DNA of 38,097 nt from JAQUCI01 sp964553255 (GCA_964553255.1 CAZKJS010000011.1:1-38097); one strand, 5' to 3'; numbered from the stretch's first letter, positions 14,727-23,952 are shown. Numbers and translations are program-made. Notes: generated from the letters alone by a model not told the origin.

Positions 14727-15370
14727 TATTTAACCTCCTTAGCTGGCTTACGATTATTAAAAGCCGTTACCGCTGCTGCAATCAATGCGAATGTTAAAAA
14801 CGCACCAACAGCTTGAGTAAACACACTGATAACATAATCAGCAGGAATGATCCTAAGTTCAAAAAGCATTGCACCAGTAAATGGGTTTGAGAAATTAATG
14901 ATACCTGTTCCTAAAATCTGTCTTATAAGCGACATCACAACTAAACCAAACATGAATCCTAGACCTTTACCTAAACCATCAACCGCACTAGCTAGTACAC
15001 CATTCTTACTAGCATAAGCTTCAGCTCTACCCAAAATAATACAGTTAACAACAATAAGCGGAATAAATACCCCTAAAGCTGTATCCAATGTTGGAGCATA
15101 CGCTTTAATCAAAAGTTCTGAACTCTTGACCAAAGTTGATATGATAACGATATAAACTGGAATTCTAATTTCATTTGGTGTGATCTTTCTTAATAAAGAA
15201 ACGATCGTATTGGCCAAAATCAGTACGATCGTGACCGTTACACCCATACCAATCGCATTATTTAAATTAATTGTGATCGCTAAAACAGAACATAACCCTA
15301 AATAAAGTGCAAATACTGGATTTTCTTTGATGAAACCTGACTTAAAATTCTCCCAAATTTCTTTAGTCAT
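14726..15370 (-). CDS. rnfE: RnfE, membrane subunit of Rnf complex
   Basis: 214 residues with six membrane helices, paralogous to RnfA and inversely oriented. Cluster cysteines lie in YLGLCSVLA (Cys27) and VVNCIILGRAEAYAS. The start at 15370 is chosen because GGGAGGTAAG inside the end of rnfG precedes it and MTKEIWENFKSGF is the family start. A frame reaching 15454 would only run into rnfG. It is 1 nt downstream of the rnfG stop. Confidence 0.96.
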   Translation of the reverse strand: MTKEIWENFKSGFIKENPVFALYLGLCSVLAITINLNNAIGMGVTVTIVLILANTIVSLLRKITPNEIRIPVYIVIISTLVKSSELLIKAYAPTLDTALGVFIPLIVVNCIILGRAEAYASKNGVLASAVDGLGKGLGFMFGLVVMSLIRQILGTGIINFSNPFTGAMLFELRIIPADYVISVFTQAVGAFLTFALIAAAVTAFNNRKPAKEVK

Positions 15371-15371
15371 T

Positions 15372-15875
15372 TTACTTACCTCCCAAACTATTATTAAGTT
15401 CAAAGGCAGCGTCAATACCGTTTGCGACACTTCTTGTCGTAATAGTGACACCACTCATAATATGATCATTTGAACCAGTAGAAGTACCAACTAAAGCACT
15501 CTTATACTCATCATCTGCAATTTTCATACCATAACCAGGCGTATCATTAACTGATATTACCGCAAAACCATCAATCTTATCGCTCTTAATAGCAACTAAA
15601 TAACTGACATAATCCTTATATCCATAAACTTTTACTTTATAAATATAAGCACCATTATCAGCTTTAAATACTTTTTCAATATAACCACTTTCATCTTTAA
15701 AACTAACTTCTTCAAAATTCGCATTTGGATATATCTTGACTAAATTCTCTTTTTCCGAGGCAATAGCCATTTCATTGATTCTTTCATAAGTCATTTCATT
15801 GACAAAAGCTAAAATGCCACCAGCAATAGCTCCAATAATAGCCAAGAAACAAGCAAGATAAATAATTCTTTTCAT
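15372..15875 (-). CDS. rnfG: RnfG, FMN-binding subunit
   Basis: 167 residues with an N-terminal membrane helix (residues ~4-24) and an extracytoplasmic FMN_bind domain. The flavinylation motif is SGVTITT (DHIMSGVTITTRSV). The usual S/T-G-A-T has Val instead of Ala, but the acceptor Thr is kept. NDTPGYG is the other conserved stretch. FMN is attached by ApbE, encoded divergently at 18.9 kb. AGGAGG precedes the ATG and overlaps the rnfD TAG. Confidence 0.95.
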   Translation of the reverse strand: MKRIIYLACFLAIIGAIAGGILAFVNEMTYERINEMAIASEKENLVKIYPNANFEEVSFKDESGYIEKVFKADNGAYIYKVKVYGYKDYVSYLVAIKSDKIDGFAVISVNDTPGYGMKIADDEYKSALVGTSTGSNDHIMSGVTITTRSVANGIDAAFELNNSLGGK

Positions 15876-15885
15876 GGCCTACCTC

Positions 15886-17385
15886 CTAATTTCCAAGATC
15901 TGCCATAACCAAGGCAACAGCAGCAGCCACTGACATGCTAGTATATGTAGCTCCAGTCAATAAGTCTACTTCTTGTTGTTGATCAAGCATATCTATTCCA
16001 ACATATGTTGCTAAGTAGTCAGGATCTTTGGCTTTATCACCAAGATTTGGTGTATCACCAAACTTAACAAAACTTACACTGACTAAAGAATTATCAGTGG
16101 TATTAACAACAACTTCAAATTCATTATTAGAATATGTGAAGTATTCATCATCCGCATACAACTCACCATAACCAGGCATTATGACTATATAAGTGATCAA
16201 ATCACCAGCAGTATCCTTCGACACAATTTCACCAACAAAGCGATCAAACTGCGAATCAGATAAACTGATTTGTTTTAACATCAGTGGTGGTTTTTCAGGA
16301 ATGATAACTGCATTTGGATCTTTAGGAGTTAACAACTGACCAACAACAACTGTTAACAAAACTCCCACTAAACTAACTATAGTCAAACTGCGAATATTTT
16401 TCTTCTGTAGTTTAATCTGTTGACCATCAGTTAATCCTTCAATAAGCGGGGTAAACATGTTCATTAATAATATTGAAAACAGTACACCTTCAGGTAAGTT
16501 AGCTTTAAGTCTAATAACCATTGTTATAATAGCAGCACCCATGGCAAATATTATCTTACCTGTACGACTTGTTGGGCTAGTAACAGGATCAGTTAACATA
16601 AAGACTGCACCATAAACAGCACCACCAGTTAAAATATGGAATAATGGATACCAACCAACTGCACCTCGACTAATACCAACAATTACCGCTAAAACAAACA
16701 AAGTTCCTAGATAGGCAACCGGAATACGCCAGTCAATAGCCTTACGCCATGCTAAGTAAACACCAACCAACAACAACATCAATGTGCTAGTTTCACCAAG
16801 TGCACCAGCATAATTACCAATAAAGAGTCCTGATAATCCACCAAAGCCTGATAAGAATGTTTCGCCAACAGCCGCATCAGTAATTAACCAACCATAAGAA
16901 CTCATCGTTCCAGTTGGTGTAGCACCAGTAACAAAATCAACCGCAACTGCTGAAGCAAAACCACTTAAAATGACCGCTCTTCCAACACCTGCTGGATTAA
17001 AGATGTTATAACCAAAGCCACCAAATAGTAACTTACCAAAAATAATCGCAAAAACAGATCCAATCGCTAAAGCATATAATCCTACATTGACTTGACACAT
17101 CAAAGCCAAAATCAATCCGGTTACCCACGGAAAGGATACTGATAATCCTTTAATTACATCTTGCTTACTAACTAAATACCAAACTACTTCTGTTAAAACA
17201 CTAACACCCACAGCTGTTAATAAGATTAACACAATTCTTATCGCGTAATCTAAACCATAAGCGGTGTAGTTATATACGATCGCAAACAATGCAACGACCA
17301 CAAGCGCGATCGTAACATCCATCATAATACCTTGCGTACCACGCTTATCACGATAATTGGGAGCAGGTTTACTGATAAATTTCAT
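15886..17385 (-). CDS. rnfD: RnfD with extra C-terminal FMN-binding (RnfG-like) domain
   Basis: 499 residues against about 310-350 for normal RnfD. Residues 1-~330 are the membrane domain of RnfD with the FMN-attachment motif VTGATPTG and the GGFGYNIFNPAGVGRA signature. A further helix (residues ~332-352) leads to an extracytoplasmic domain whose end (GDTPNLGDK ... LLTGATYTSMSV) is a canonical FMN_bind motif. The protein is thus a RnfD-RnfG-like fusion and, with RnfG, could carry three covalent flavins in the complex. The stop codon merges with the AGGAGG of rnfG. Confidence 0.93.
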   Translation of the reverse strand: MKFISKPAPNYRDKRGTQGIMMDVTIALVVVALFAIVYNYTAYGLDYAIRIVLILLTAVGVSVLTEVVWYLVSKQDVIKGLSVSFPWVTGLILALMCQVNVGLYALAIGSVFAIIFGKLLFGGFGYNIFNPAGVGRAVILSGFASAVAVDFVTGATPTGTMSSYGWLITDAAVGETFLSGFGGLSGLFIGNYAGALGETSTLMLLLVGVYLAWRKAIDWRIPVAYLGTLFVLAVIVGISRGAVGWYPLFHILTGGAVYGAVFMLTDPVTSPTSRTGKIIFAMGAAIITMVIRLKANLPEGVLFSILLMNMFTPLIEGLTDGQQIKLQKKNIRSLTIVSLVGVLLTVVVGQLLTPKDPNAVIIPEKPPLMLKQISLSDSQFDRFVGEIVSKDTAGDLITYIVIMPGYGELYADDEYFTYSNNEFEVVVNTTDNSLVSVSFVKFGDTPNLGDKAKDPDYLATYVGIDMLDQQQEVDLLTGATYTSMSVAAAVALVMADLGN

Positions 17386-17398
17386 TTCTATAGCCCTC

Positions 17399-18694
17399 CT
17401 ATCTCTTCTTCGCCATGATCAAGCGTTTAGCACGACGTACACCCTCAGTAACTTCTAAACGCGAAGGACATACATAGGTACACATACCACACTCGATACA
17501 ATCCAAAGCACTTAATCTATTTAAAGCATCTACATCTTTCGCTCTTTCAAACTCATTGATCCTGACTGGTTGAATAGCAGCTGGACAATGATCAGTACAA
17601 CTACCACAACGTAAACAAGCCATATCAGGAAATTTCTCTGGTTTAAGTACAGTGATCGCATTAGTAGCCGCCGTAACAACAAATGTATCATTAGGCATAG
17701 CTTTACCCATCATTGGTCCACCTGATAAAACTGTGACCTCATCTTCACTATAACCACCTAATTGTGCTACGATCTCTGATATCGGTGTACCAATCTTAAC
17801 TTCAACATTAGCAGTTGTTTTTAATGCATTACCACTAAAGGTAACAATCTTGTCAACTCCTGCTTCGCCAGTTAATAGGGCATGAGCAAACGTTATGGCA
17901 GTTGTTGAATTGTTTACCACAATACCAACCTCACCAGGTAAACGATCATAACGCTTTTTAAATATCTGATAAATAACCGTTCTTTCCCATCCCATAGGAT
18001 AAACATCAGGTACTTCAACGATTCTTATTTCTTTATGATCACTGATCTTTTCAGCTATCTTACTGATCAAATCCTTTTTAGTTTTCTTAATAGCGATAAC
18101 TACTTCTTTGGCATTCGCCATTTTTTGCATCGCTAAGCAACCAACGATCAATTTATCAAGATTATCACTCATAACACGATAATCAGCTGTGATATAAGGT
18201 TCACATTCAACACCGTTAATCAATAACGTATTTATATCTTTAGCGAACTTATATTTGATGTATGCCGGAAAACCAGCTCCACCACAGCCCACAATGCCGG
18301 CATTCATCATGAAAGTGATCAACTCTTCTTTAGAAGCTTCATTATAATCTAATGGTTCAAATGATTTTATCTTTTCATATCTAAAATCATTTTCAATCAC
18401 TAGATGATCGATTGGTCTTAACATATCATGCATGTTTTTGACCTTCTTTATTACCGTTCCCGAAACCGAAGAGAAAATAGGAATGAACATTTTACCGTCA
18501 TCTCTAACAGCTATTTTCGTGCCTACTTTTACTTGATCATTTTCATTTACTAAGACTTCTACTTCCGTTGAACCATAAGCAACCAACGGTATTAACACTT
18601 GCTTATCAGGACTTATTTTAATAACATCCTTATGATCTGTTAAATCCTTATGACCATTAAGATGTTTTTGCATTGGTCCGATTAAAAGCGACAT
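17399..18694 (-). CDS. rnfC: RnfC, NADH-binding subunit
   Basis: Peripheral subunit that exchanges electrons with NAD(H). 431 residues: N-terminal barrel-sandwich domain, Rossmann-like NADH/FMN domain with GxGGxGFP (GCGGAGFPAYIK) and GVECEPYI, then a two-cluster ferredoxin domain with CLRCGSCTDHCP and CIECGMCTYVCP. Start at 18694 with GAGGTGG upstream. First gene of the operon. rnfD follows after 13 nt, and its ribosome site contains the rnfC stop. Confidence 0.96.
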   Translation of the reverse strand: MSLLIGPMQKHLNGHKDLTDHKDVIKISPDKQVLIPLVAYGSTEVEVLVNENDQVKVGTKIAVRDDGKMFIPIFSSVSGTVIKKVKNMHDMLRPIDHLVIENDFRYEKIKSFEPLDYNEASKEELITFMMNAGIVGCGGAGFPAYIKYKFAKDINTLLINGVECEPYITADYRVMSDNLDKLIVGCLAMQKMANAKEVVIAIKKTKKDLISKIAEKISDHKEIRIVEVPDVYPMGWERTVIYQIFKKRYDRLPGEVGIVVNNSTTAITFAHALLTGEAGVDKIVTFSGNALKTTANVEVKIGTPISEIVAQLGGYSEDEVTVLSGGPMMGKAMPNDTFVVTAATNAITVLKPEKFPDMACLRCGSCTDHCPAAIQPVRINEFERAKDVDALNRLSALDCIECGMCTYVCPSRLEVTEGVRRAKRLIMAKKR

Positions 18695-18786
18695 TAAATC
18701 CACCTCTTTCTTTGCTCATAAATAATACACATAAGTATGGTTTATTTCAAATTTAATTTACAAAATCATGAATAAATCACAAAGTA

Positions 18787-18795
18787 ATTATAACA
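18787..18795 (-). promoter_or_regulatory. Extended -10 promoter of the rnf operon
   Basis: TGTTATAAT on the minus strand, start near 18780, giving an ~85-nt leader. No good -35 is visible, so an activator or the extended -10 alone may drive it. Confidence 0.6.
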
Positions 18796-18818
18796 CAAAT
18801 CTTATTTACTGAACTCAA

Positions 18819-18839
18819 TTATCATAAAATTCATGATAA
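18819..18839. promoter_or_regulatory. Inverted repeat between rnfC and apbE promoters
   Basis: TTATCAT-N7-ATGATAA lies between the two divergent -10 boxes, a position suitable for one regulator acting on both units. It matches no operator I can name. Confidence 0.35.
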
Positions 18840-18866
18840 AGAAGACATATGTGTAAAGCACTACTG

Positions 18867-18875
18867 TGCTATAAT
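18867..18875 (+). promoter_or_regulatory. Extended -10 promoter of apbE
   Basis: TGCTATAAT overlaps an ATG at 18874 that could be mistaken for the start. An AGCAC-TACT-GTGCT inverted repeat (18857-18870) covers its upstream half. Confidence 0.65.
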
Positions 18876-18891
18876 GGCGGTGGTGATAAAT

Positions 18892-19974
18892 ATGAGAAAG
18901 ATTTTATTAATAGTTTTACTTACGATAGGTTTATTTGGTTGTAAAAAAGAGGAAACCTATACCCAATATAGAAAAGTTACTTACAATGCTGGTTTTGATA
19001 CTGTGTTTGCACTGGTTGGCTATACAAAAAGCGAAGTTGAGTTTGATCGTTATTTCAAAATGATGGAACAACAAGCTTATGAATACCATACTCTATACGA
19101 TAAGTATAATGACTATCAAGGCATCAATAATATCAAAACCATTAATGATAACGCAGGTATTAAAGCCATAGAAATTGATTCAAGAATAATCGATTTACTT
19201 ACTATGGCCAAAAAATACTATGATCTAACCGATGGCTATTTTGACATCACCATCGGTGCTGTACTTGAAAAATGGCATTATTGTCGTGAACAAGCAACTA
19301 ATAATGGCTTTGGTTGTGTTCCTACTGAAAGCGAGTTACAAGAAGCTTATCAACATACTGGTTGGAGTTTAGTCGAGATTGATACCGATGCCAATACTGT
19401 CTACCTTACGGATGCGCAAGCTTCACTTGATGTTGGTGGCATTGCTAAAGGTTATGTCGTTGAAAAAATAGCCTTATCACTTGAAGCATCAGGTTTAAAA
19501 TTCGGTGCTGTTGATGGTGGTGGTAACATTAGAACGATCAATCAAAAACCAAACGATGATCCCTTTACGATTGGTATAACCAATCCTGATAACCGTGGAA
19601 ATATTAGTGTTGATATCTTAAGCTTACACGATTCATCTTCGTTTGTTACTAGTGGTGATTATGAAAGATATTACCATGATGAGTATGGTAATAGATATCA
19701 TCACATCATCGATCCATTTACCCTTTACCCATCTATTTCAGCTCGCTCAATAACGATTATCACACCAAACAGTGCTATTGCTGATATTTTATCTACCGCT
19801 TTATATGTAATGGATTATCAAACAGCTATTTCTTTCTTAAATGATCAAAATAATGATGATATTAGTGTCATATGGTTGTATGATAAAGATAATCATCCAG
19901 ATGTCGAAGGTATCTACGTTGATGAGTATTTTGAGATTATTTACGGCAACGTCATAACTAATAACCGCAAGTAA
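18892..19974 (+). CDS. apbE: ApbE, FAD:protein FMN transferase (lipoprotein)
   Basis: Transfers FMN from FAD to a Thr of target proteins outside the membrane, here most likely RnfD and RnfG. It has a lipoprotein signal (MRKILLIVLLTIGLFGC, Cys17) and 360 residues, the usual length. Conserved FAD/Mg motifs are LDVGGIAKGYVVEK and GAVDGGGNIR, and the C-terminal HHIIDP and later AD residues are present. The start at 18892 follows GGTGG. The earlier ATG at 18874 lies in the -10 box and would spoil the signal peptide. The LTA-synthase-like gene follows after 18 nt. Confidence 0.95.
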   Translation: MRKILLIVLLTIGLFGCKKEETYTQYRKVTYNAGFDTVFALVGYTKSEVEFDRYFKMMEQQAYEYHTLYDKYNDYQGINNIKTINDNAGIKAIEIDSRIIDLLTMAKKYYDLTDGYFDITIGAVLEKWHYCREQATNNGFGCVPTESELQEAYQHTGWSLVEIDTDANTVYLTDAQASLDVGGIAKGYVVEKIALSLEASGLKFGAVDGGGNIRTINQKPNDDPFTIGITNPDNRGNISVDILSLHDSSSFVTSGDYERYYHDEYGNRYHHIIDPFTLYPSISARSITIITPNSAIADILSTALYVMDYQTAISFLNDQNNDDISVIWLYDKDNHPDVEGIYVDEYFEIIYGNVITNNRK

Positions 19975-19992
19975 AAGAAAGCTGGTGCTACT

Positions 19993-21984
19993 ATGGTAAG
20001 ATCGCCAAAGCCAATTAATAATTTTTGGTTGTTATCGGCGGTTACTTTCATGTCATTAATCTACATGGAAGTATGTTTTCGCTTGTTTGGTAGTTTCGAA
20101 TTAATATCATTTGAATTTGTTCGCATCATCTTCTTTACATTAACAACGTCATTATTGATTGGTTTTTGTTTACAGTTTATGACGATAAAACCAGCGAAAA
20201 CATTATTAACAATGATCATTCTAGTTTTCGCGTTTTATGCTTTCTTTCAAACATCTTTTTCAAATTATCTCTCACGATATTTTACACTACAAGATGCTAG
20301 TTATGGTGTTGATAAGGTTATGGTTTTCGCTTTTGATTTCATCTTTTCAATCAAACCCATCTTTTTTATCATCTTTATACCAATACCACTTATTCTAGTT
20401 ATTAAAAATGTTTATAATAATAAACTTGGGAAAACAACTCTGATACACTTAGTAAAACTTGTATCATTAATTGCGATCATACACTTCTTTTCAATCGGAT
20501 TATTGTTTATTAATAATAACCCCCATCAGCTAAACAAACCTTATGATATCTACTTACATGTAGAACATAGTAGTGAAGCCATTAATCAACTAGGAATATT
20601 CCGGTTTGCGATCCGTGATGCCTATAACTATATCAATCCTTCTGATGATATTATCATCATTGACGATAACCCCATAAATGAAGATCCGATAATCGTTGAT
20701 GATCCAATAATTATTGATGAAAAAAGATATATCGATGATACATTATGGCAAGAACTTATTGCTAGTGAAACAAATGAAAGAATATTGACTATTGATAATT
20801 ATTTCATCAAGCAGCCAGTGGCTGCTAAAAATGAAATGACTGGGATCTTTAAAGATAAAAACTTAGTCTTGATCATGATAGAAGCTTTTGACTACATGGC
20901 CATCGATAAAACATTGACACCTACCTTATATAAGATGGTTAATGAAGGATTGTTTTTTGACAATTTCTACTCACCACAATTTTCTTGCGCAACTGGTCAA
21001 TCAGAATTCGCTGCACTAACTTCCCTTGTTCCTGAGTCCGCAAGTTGTACGATCAACACATACTCTGAGAATGATTTTTATCATTCTATATTTAATCTCT
21101 TTAATCAACATTCATACTATTCTTCTTCTTATCATAATTGGATCGATCAATATTATTATCGTGCCGTTGTACATGAAAGTATGTACTCATCTCGCTTTTA
21201 TGGTTACGATGATTTACCTTTTAAAAGAATTCAAGGATGGCAAAGTGATAAAGATTTATTTTTGCTAGCTCTTCCTAATTTCGTTGAACATGATCGTTTC
21301 TTTTCTTTCATCATTACCTCAAGCACGCATTTTCCATATGATGTAGCTAGTACTCTTGGTGATCGCTACTTAGACACTATTGATAATGTTCATCCTGATT
21401 ATCCTATAGAGGTCAAACGATATTTATCAAAGGCTATTGAGTTGGATAAAGGACTAGCTGCCTTGATTGCTCACTTTGATGAAACAGCTAGTTTAGAGAA
21501 CACCGTCTTTGTATTATTTGGTGATCATCATCCATTAAAGATGGATACTAGTTTGTTTGATTTATACAGTTATAATAATACCAATCGTAGCACTTCATAC
21601 GCAAAATCAAAAACACCTTTCATTATCTATAATAGTGAAGTTACACCAAACACTTATCATTTACCATTATCACCTATCGATATATTGCCAACACTCGCTA
21701 ATCTATTTGACTTAAATTATGACCCTCGCTTTTATCTCGGTAATGATTATTTCAGCTCAAGTGATAAACTAGTATACTTTAGTTCTGGTAGTTGGTTAAA
21801 TGAAACCGGATATTATAATGCTTCTCGTTCACAGTTTATTACCTTTAAAGATCAAGATGAACTTACGATTGAAAAACTAAATGAGATAAACAACAAAGTT
21901 AAGAATATCTTCAATATTGCTAAACTCATATATCGTAGTGACTATTATCATTATCGTCACGATGTTATCTTCCCTCAACAATAA
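19993..21984 (+). CDS. LTA-synthase-family membrane phosphotransferase
   Basis: Sulfatase-fold enzyme that polymerises or transfers glycerol-phosphate from phosphatidylglycerol on the outer membrane face. 663 residues: about five membrane helices (residues ~10-185), an acidic Ile/Asp-rich linker (residues ~215-250) and the catalytic domain. Metal and nucleophile positions are conserved: Glu297 (MIEAFD), Thr334 (CATGQSEFAAL), Asp511 and His512 (FGDHHP). It is likely LtaS-like, though other glycerophosphotransferases share the fold. The ribosome site (GCTGGTG) is weak. It is cotranscribed with apbE but with no obvious functional link. Confidence 0.85.
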   Translation: MVRSPKPINNFWLLSAVTFMSLIYMEVCFRLFGSFELISFEFVRIIFFTLTTSLLIGFCLQFMTIKPAKTLLTMIILVFAFYAFFQTSFSNYLSRYFTLQDASYGVDKVMVFAFDFIFSIKPIFFIIFIPIPLILVIKNVYNNKLGKTTLIHLVKLVSLIAIIHFFSIGLLFINNNPHQLNKPYDIYLHVEHSSEAINQLGIFRFAIRDAYNYINPSDDIIIIDDNPINEDPIIVDDPIIIDEKRYIDDTLWQELIASETNERILTIDNYFIKQPVAAKNEMTGIFKDKNLVLIMIEAFDYMAIDKTLTPTLYKMVNEGLFFDNFYSPQFSCATGQSEFAALTSLVPESASCTINTYSENDFYHSIFNLFNQHSYYSSSYHNWIDQYYYRAVVHESMYSSRFYGYDDLPFKRIQGWQSDKDLFLLALPNFVEHDRFFSFIITSSTHFPYDVASTLGDRYLDTIDNVHPDYPIEVKRYLSKAIELDKGLAALIAHFDETASLENTVFVLFGDHHPLKMDTSLFDLYSYNNTNRSTSYAKSKTPFIIYNSEVTPNTYHLPLSPIDILPTLANLFDLNYDPRFYLGNDYFSSSDKLVYFSSGSWLNETGYYNASRSQFITFKDQDELTIEKLNEINNKVKNIFNIAKLIYRSDYYHYRHDVIFPQQ

Positions 21985-22009
21985 AGTTGGTCTTGCGACC
22001 AACTCTTTT
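21985..22009. terminator. Terminator between LTA synthase gene and pgi
   Basis: AGTTGGTC-TTGC-GACCAACT (21985-22004) with CTTTT on the plus strand and a weaker TTTATT on the minus strand. Serves both convergent genes. Confidence 0.8.
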
Positions 22010-22011
22010 AA

Positions 22012-23286
22012 CTATTTTTTCCCAAGTAAGCTAAACATATTGCGTTTATATACTTCAACTCCTGGTTGATCAAAAGGATTAATATCCAATAGATACACAC
22101 TCATTGCACAACTTAAGAAGAAGAAATATGTGAGATAGCCATAACTAAACGCTGTACTTTCAGTAAGTTTGATAATAATGTTTCTAACATCTCCTACCTG
22201 TGTATGAGCGTTATAGGTGCCTTCAGCCGCTTTTTTGTTTACATAATCCAATGTTTTACCAGCAAGATAATTCATCTTATCTAAGTCATTTTCAGATGCT
22301 GGAAAGACCAGATCGCTTTGTGGTTTATCAACCAGTAATAAGGTTTCAAACAAACACTTCGTACCCTCTTGAATAAACTGTCCCATCGAATGTAAATCAG
22401 TTGAGAAACAACAACTAGTAGGTAATAAACCCTTGCCTTCTTTACCTTCTGATTCACCAAATAATTGTTTCCACCACTCAGCAAGCATGATCATATTAGG
22501 CTCATATGTCACTAGCATTTCGACATTTTTACCAGTACTTTCAATAATCCTACGAGCTACAGCGTATTGATAAGCTACGTTGTCTTGAATCGTTGCTGAA
22601 TCAAGGTTTTCCATAGCTGTTTTTGCACCAAGCATGATTTGATCAATATCAATTCCAGCAATAGCGATAGGTAACAATCCTACCGATGTTAAAACAGAGT
22701 AGCGACCACCAATATCATCAGGTATTGTAAATGTACGATAATTCTTAGCTGTTGCTAGTTCTTTCAATGTGCCACGATTAGCATCAGTTGTCGCAATTAT
22801 TCTTTTTTCACATTCTTCTAATCCATATCTTTCTTCAAGTTTTTGCTGTAAAACTCTAAAAGCTAGTGCTGTTTCCGTTGTAGTTCCCGATTTTGAAATA
22901 ACATTTAGATAAACACTTTTATCAACGATGTAATCAAGAACTTGATTTAAGTAATTTGATGAAAAAGTATTACCTACATAGATAATCTCTGGCTTATCTT
23001 GATGATAAAGACCTTTTAGCCATTCAATAGCACTACGACTACCTAAATAAGATCCTCCAATACCACAAACCAATAATACATCAGCTTTATCTCTTACTTC
23101 CTGAGCAACGATCTTAAGTCGTGAAAATTCTTCTTTGTCATAATTAATAGGCCAACTCAACCAACCTAAGAAGTCACTTCCCCGACTTGTTCTCTTTTTT
23201 AGAGCATGATGAATGCTGTTAACCTTTTCTTGATAAGATAACAACTCTTCTTCTTTAACTGCGTTACTTAGATCAATACTAATCAT
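22012..23286 (-). CDS. pgi: Glucose-6-phosphate isomerase
   Basis: Interconverts glucose 6-phosphate and fructose 6-phosphate in glycolysis. 424 residues, close to the shorter Bacillota form. Signatures: LLVCGIGGSYLGSRSAIE, SKSGTTTETA (phosphate-binding SIS loop), DDIGGRYSVLTSVGLLP and the C-terminal FDQPGVEVYK. The ATG overlaps the stop of the S1-domain gene (ATGA), so the two are translated together. Confidence 0.98.
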   Translation of the reverse strand: MISIDLSNAVKEEELLSYQEKVNSIHHALKKRTSRGSDFLGWLSWPINYDKEEFSRLKIVAQEVRDKADVLLVCGIGGSYLGSRSAIEWLKGLYHQDKPEIIYVGNTFSSNYLNQVLDYIVDKSVYLNVISKSGTTTETALAFRVLQQKLEERYGLEECEKRIIATTDANRGTLKELATAKNYRTFTIPDDIGGRYSVLTSVGLLPIAIAGIDIDQIMLGAKTAMENLDSATIQDNVAYQYAVARRIIESTGKNVEMLVTYEPNMIMLAEWWKQLFGESEGKEGKGLLPTSCCFSTDLHSMGQFIQEGTKCLFETLLLVDKPQSDLVFPASENDLDKMNYLAGKTLDYVNKKAAEGTYNAHTQVGDVRNIIIKLTESTAFSYGYLTYFFFLSCAMSVYLLDINPFDQPGVEVYKRNMFSLLGKK

Positions 23287-23645
23287 TTTTTCATCTCCTT
23301 TGTAGTGTCTTCAATCCATTGAGGCAACATTTCTTCAATCGTCTTAAAACCTATCTTCATGACTAAAGGATGGCGACGACGTACCATCTTTTCTTTTCGT
23401 ATATTACTGTTGATGGCTTTTAGTGATAGTCGTAATTGTGATGTTTGCTTGTCAATATCAATGATCTTGACTTTGATCTTGTCATTTACCTTAACATAAT
23501 CACTGATATCGCTGATAAAACCATGCGATATCTCAGATATATGAATCAAGCCAGTTTTATTACCATCAATCAGCACAAACGCACCATAAGGCTGAATACC
23601 ACTAACTATCCCTTCAACAATCATTCCAATAGTTAAATCTTTCAT
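23283..23645 (-). CDS. S1 RNA-binding domain protein (YugI/CvfD-like)
   Basis: 120 residues. The first ~72 form one S1 OB-fold (GMIVEGIVSGIQPYGAFVLI, TGLIHISEIS, VKVKIIDID, QLRLSLK), followed by a basic tail. It resembles small general-stress S1 proteins (YugI, CvfD) that bind RNA or ribosomes. The start at 23645 is used because the earlier ATG at 23678 lies upstream of the -10 box of its own promoter. The upstream GGAAAG/ACGG region is a weak ribosome site. Confidence 0.88.
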   Translation of the reverse strand: MKDLTIGMIVEGIVSGIQPYGAFVLIDGNKTGLIHISEISHGFISDISDYVKVNDKIKVKIIDIDKQTSQLRLSLKAINSNIRKEKMVRRRHPLVMKIGFKTIEEMLPQWIEDTTKEMKK

Positions 23646-23659
23646 ATCCGTTTTCTTTC

Positions 23660-23709
23660 CGTGATTATTATAGCACACACATTAATTTATCTGTGCTATA
23701 ATGTCACGG
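23660..23709. promoter_or_regulatory. Divergent promoters inside a long imperfect inverted repeat
   Basis: Minus-strand TGCTATAAT (23667-23675) serves the S1 gene and pgi. Plus-strand TGCTATAAT (23694-23702) serves the NifU-like gene. The surrounding bases are also mirrored: CGTGA...TATAGCACA on one side and TGTGCTATA...TCACG on the other, about 17 bp with one mismatch and one extra base. The symmetry exceeds what two -10 boxes need, so a shared operator is possible. Confidence 0.6.
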
Positions 23710-23721
23710 TAGGTGAGAAAT

Positions 23722-23949
23722 ATGGAAAAAGAAATTATTAAAGTATTAGAAAAAATCCGTCCTTACATTCAAAGAGATGGTGGCGATGTGGAATTTGTCA
23801 GAGTAGATGAGAATGGCGTAGTGACAGTGCGAATGTTTGGCGCCTGTGTCGATTGTATGGCTCTTGATACTACATTAAAAGAAGGTATTGAAGTCACCCT
23901 GATTGAGGAAGTACCTGGCGTAACTCAAGTTGTGCTTGACATATTCTAA
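23722..23949 (+). CDS. NifU C-terminal-domain iron-sulfur scaffold
   Basis: 75-residue Nfu-type protein that carries and delivers Fe-S clusters. Conserved IQRDGGDVEFV and the cluster motif GACVDCMALDTT (Cys42, Cys45) are present, and the end (VPGVTQV) is family-typical. Start at 23722 with AGGTGAG 5 nt upstream. A GTG at 23713 would overlap that site. It is monocistronic with its own terminator. It could help mature the many Fe-S proteins encoded nearby. Confidence 0.94.
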   Translation: MEKEIIKVLEKIRPYIQRDGGDVEFVRVDENGVVTVRMFGACVDCMALDTTLKEGIEVTLIEEVPGVTQVVLDIF

Positions 23950-23952
23950 AGT

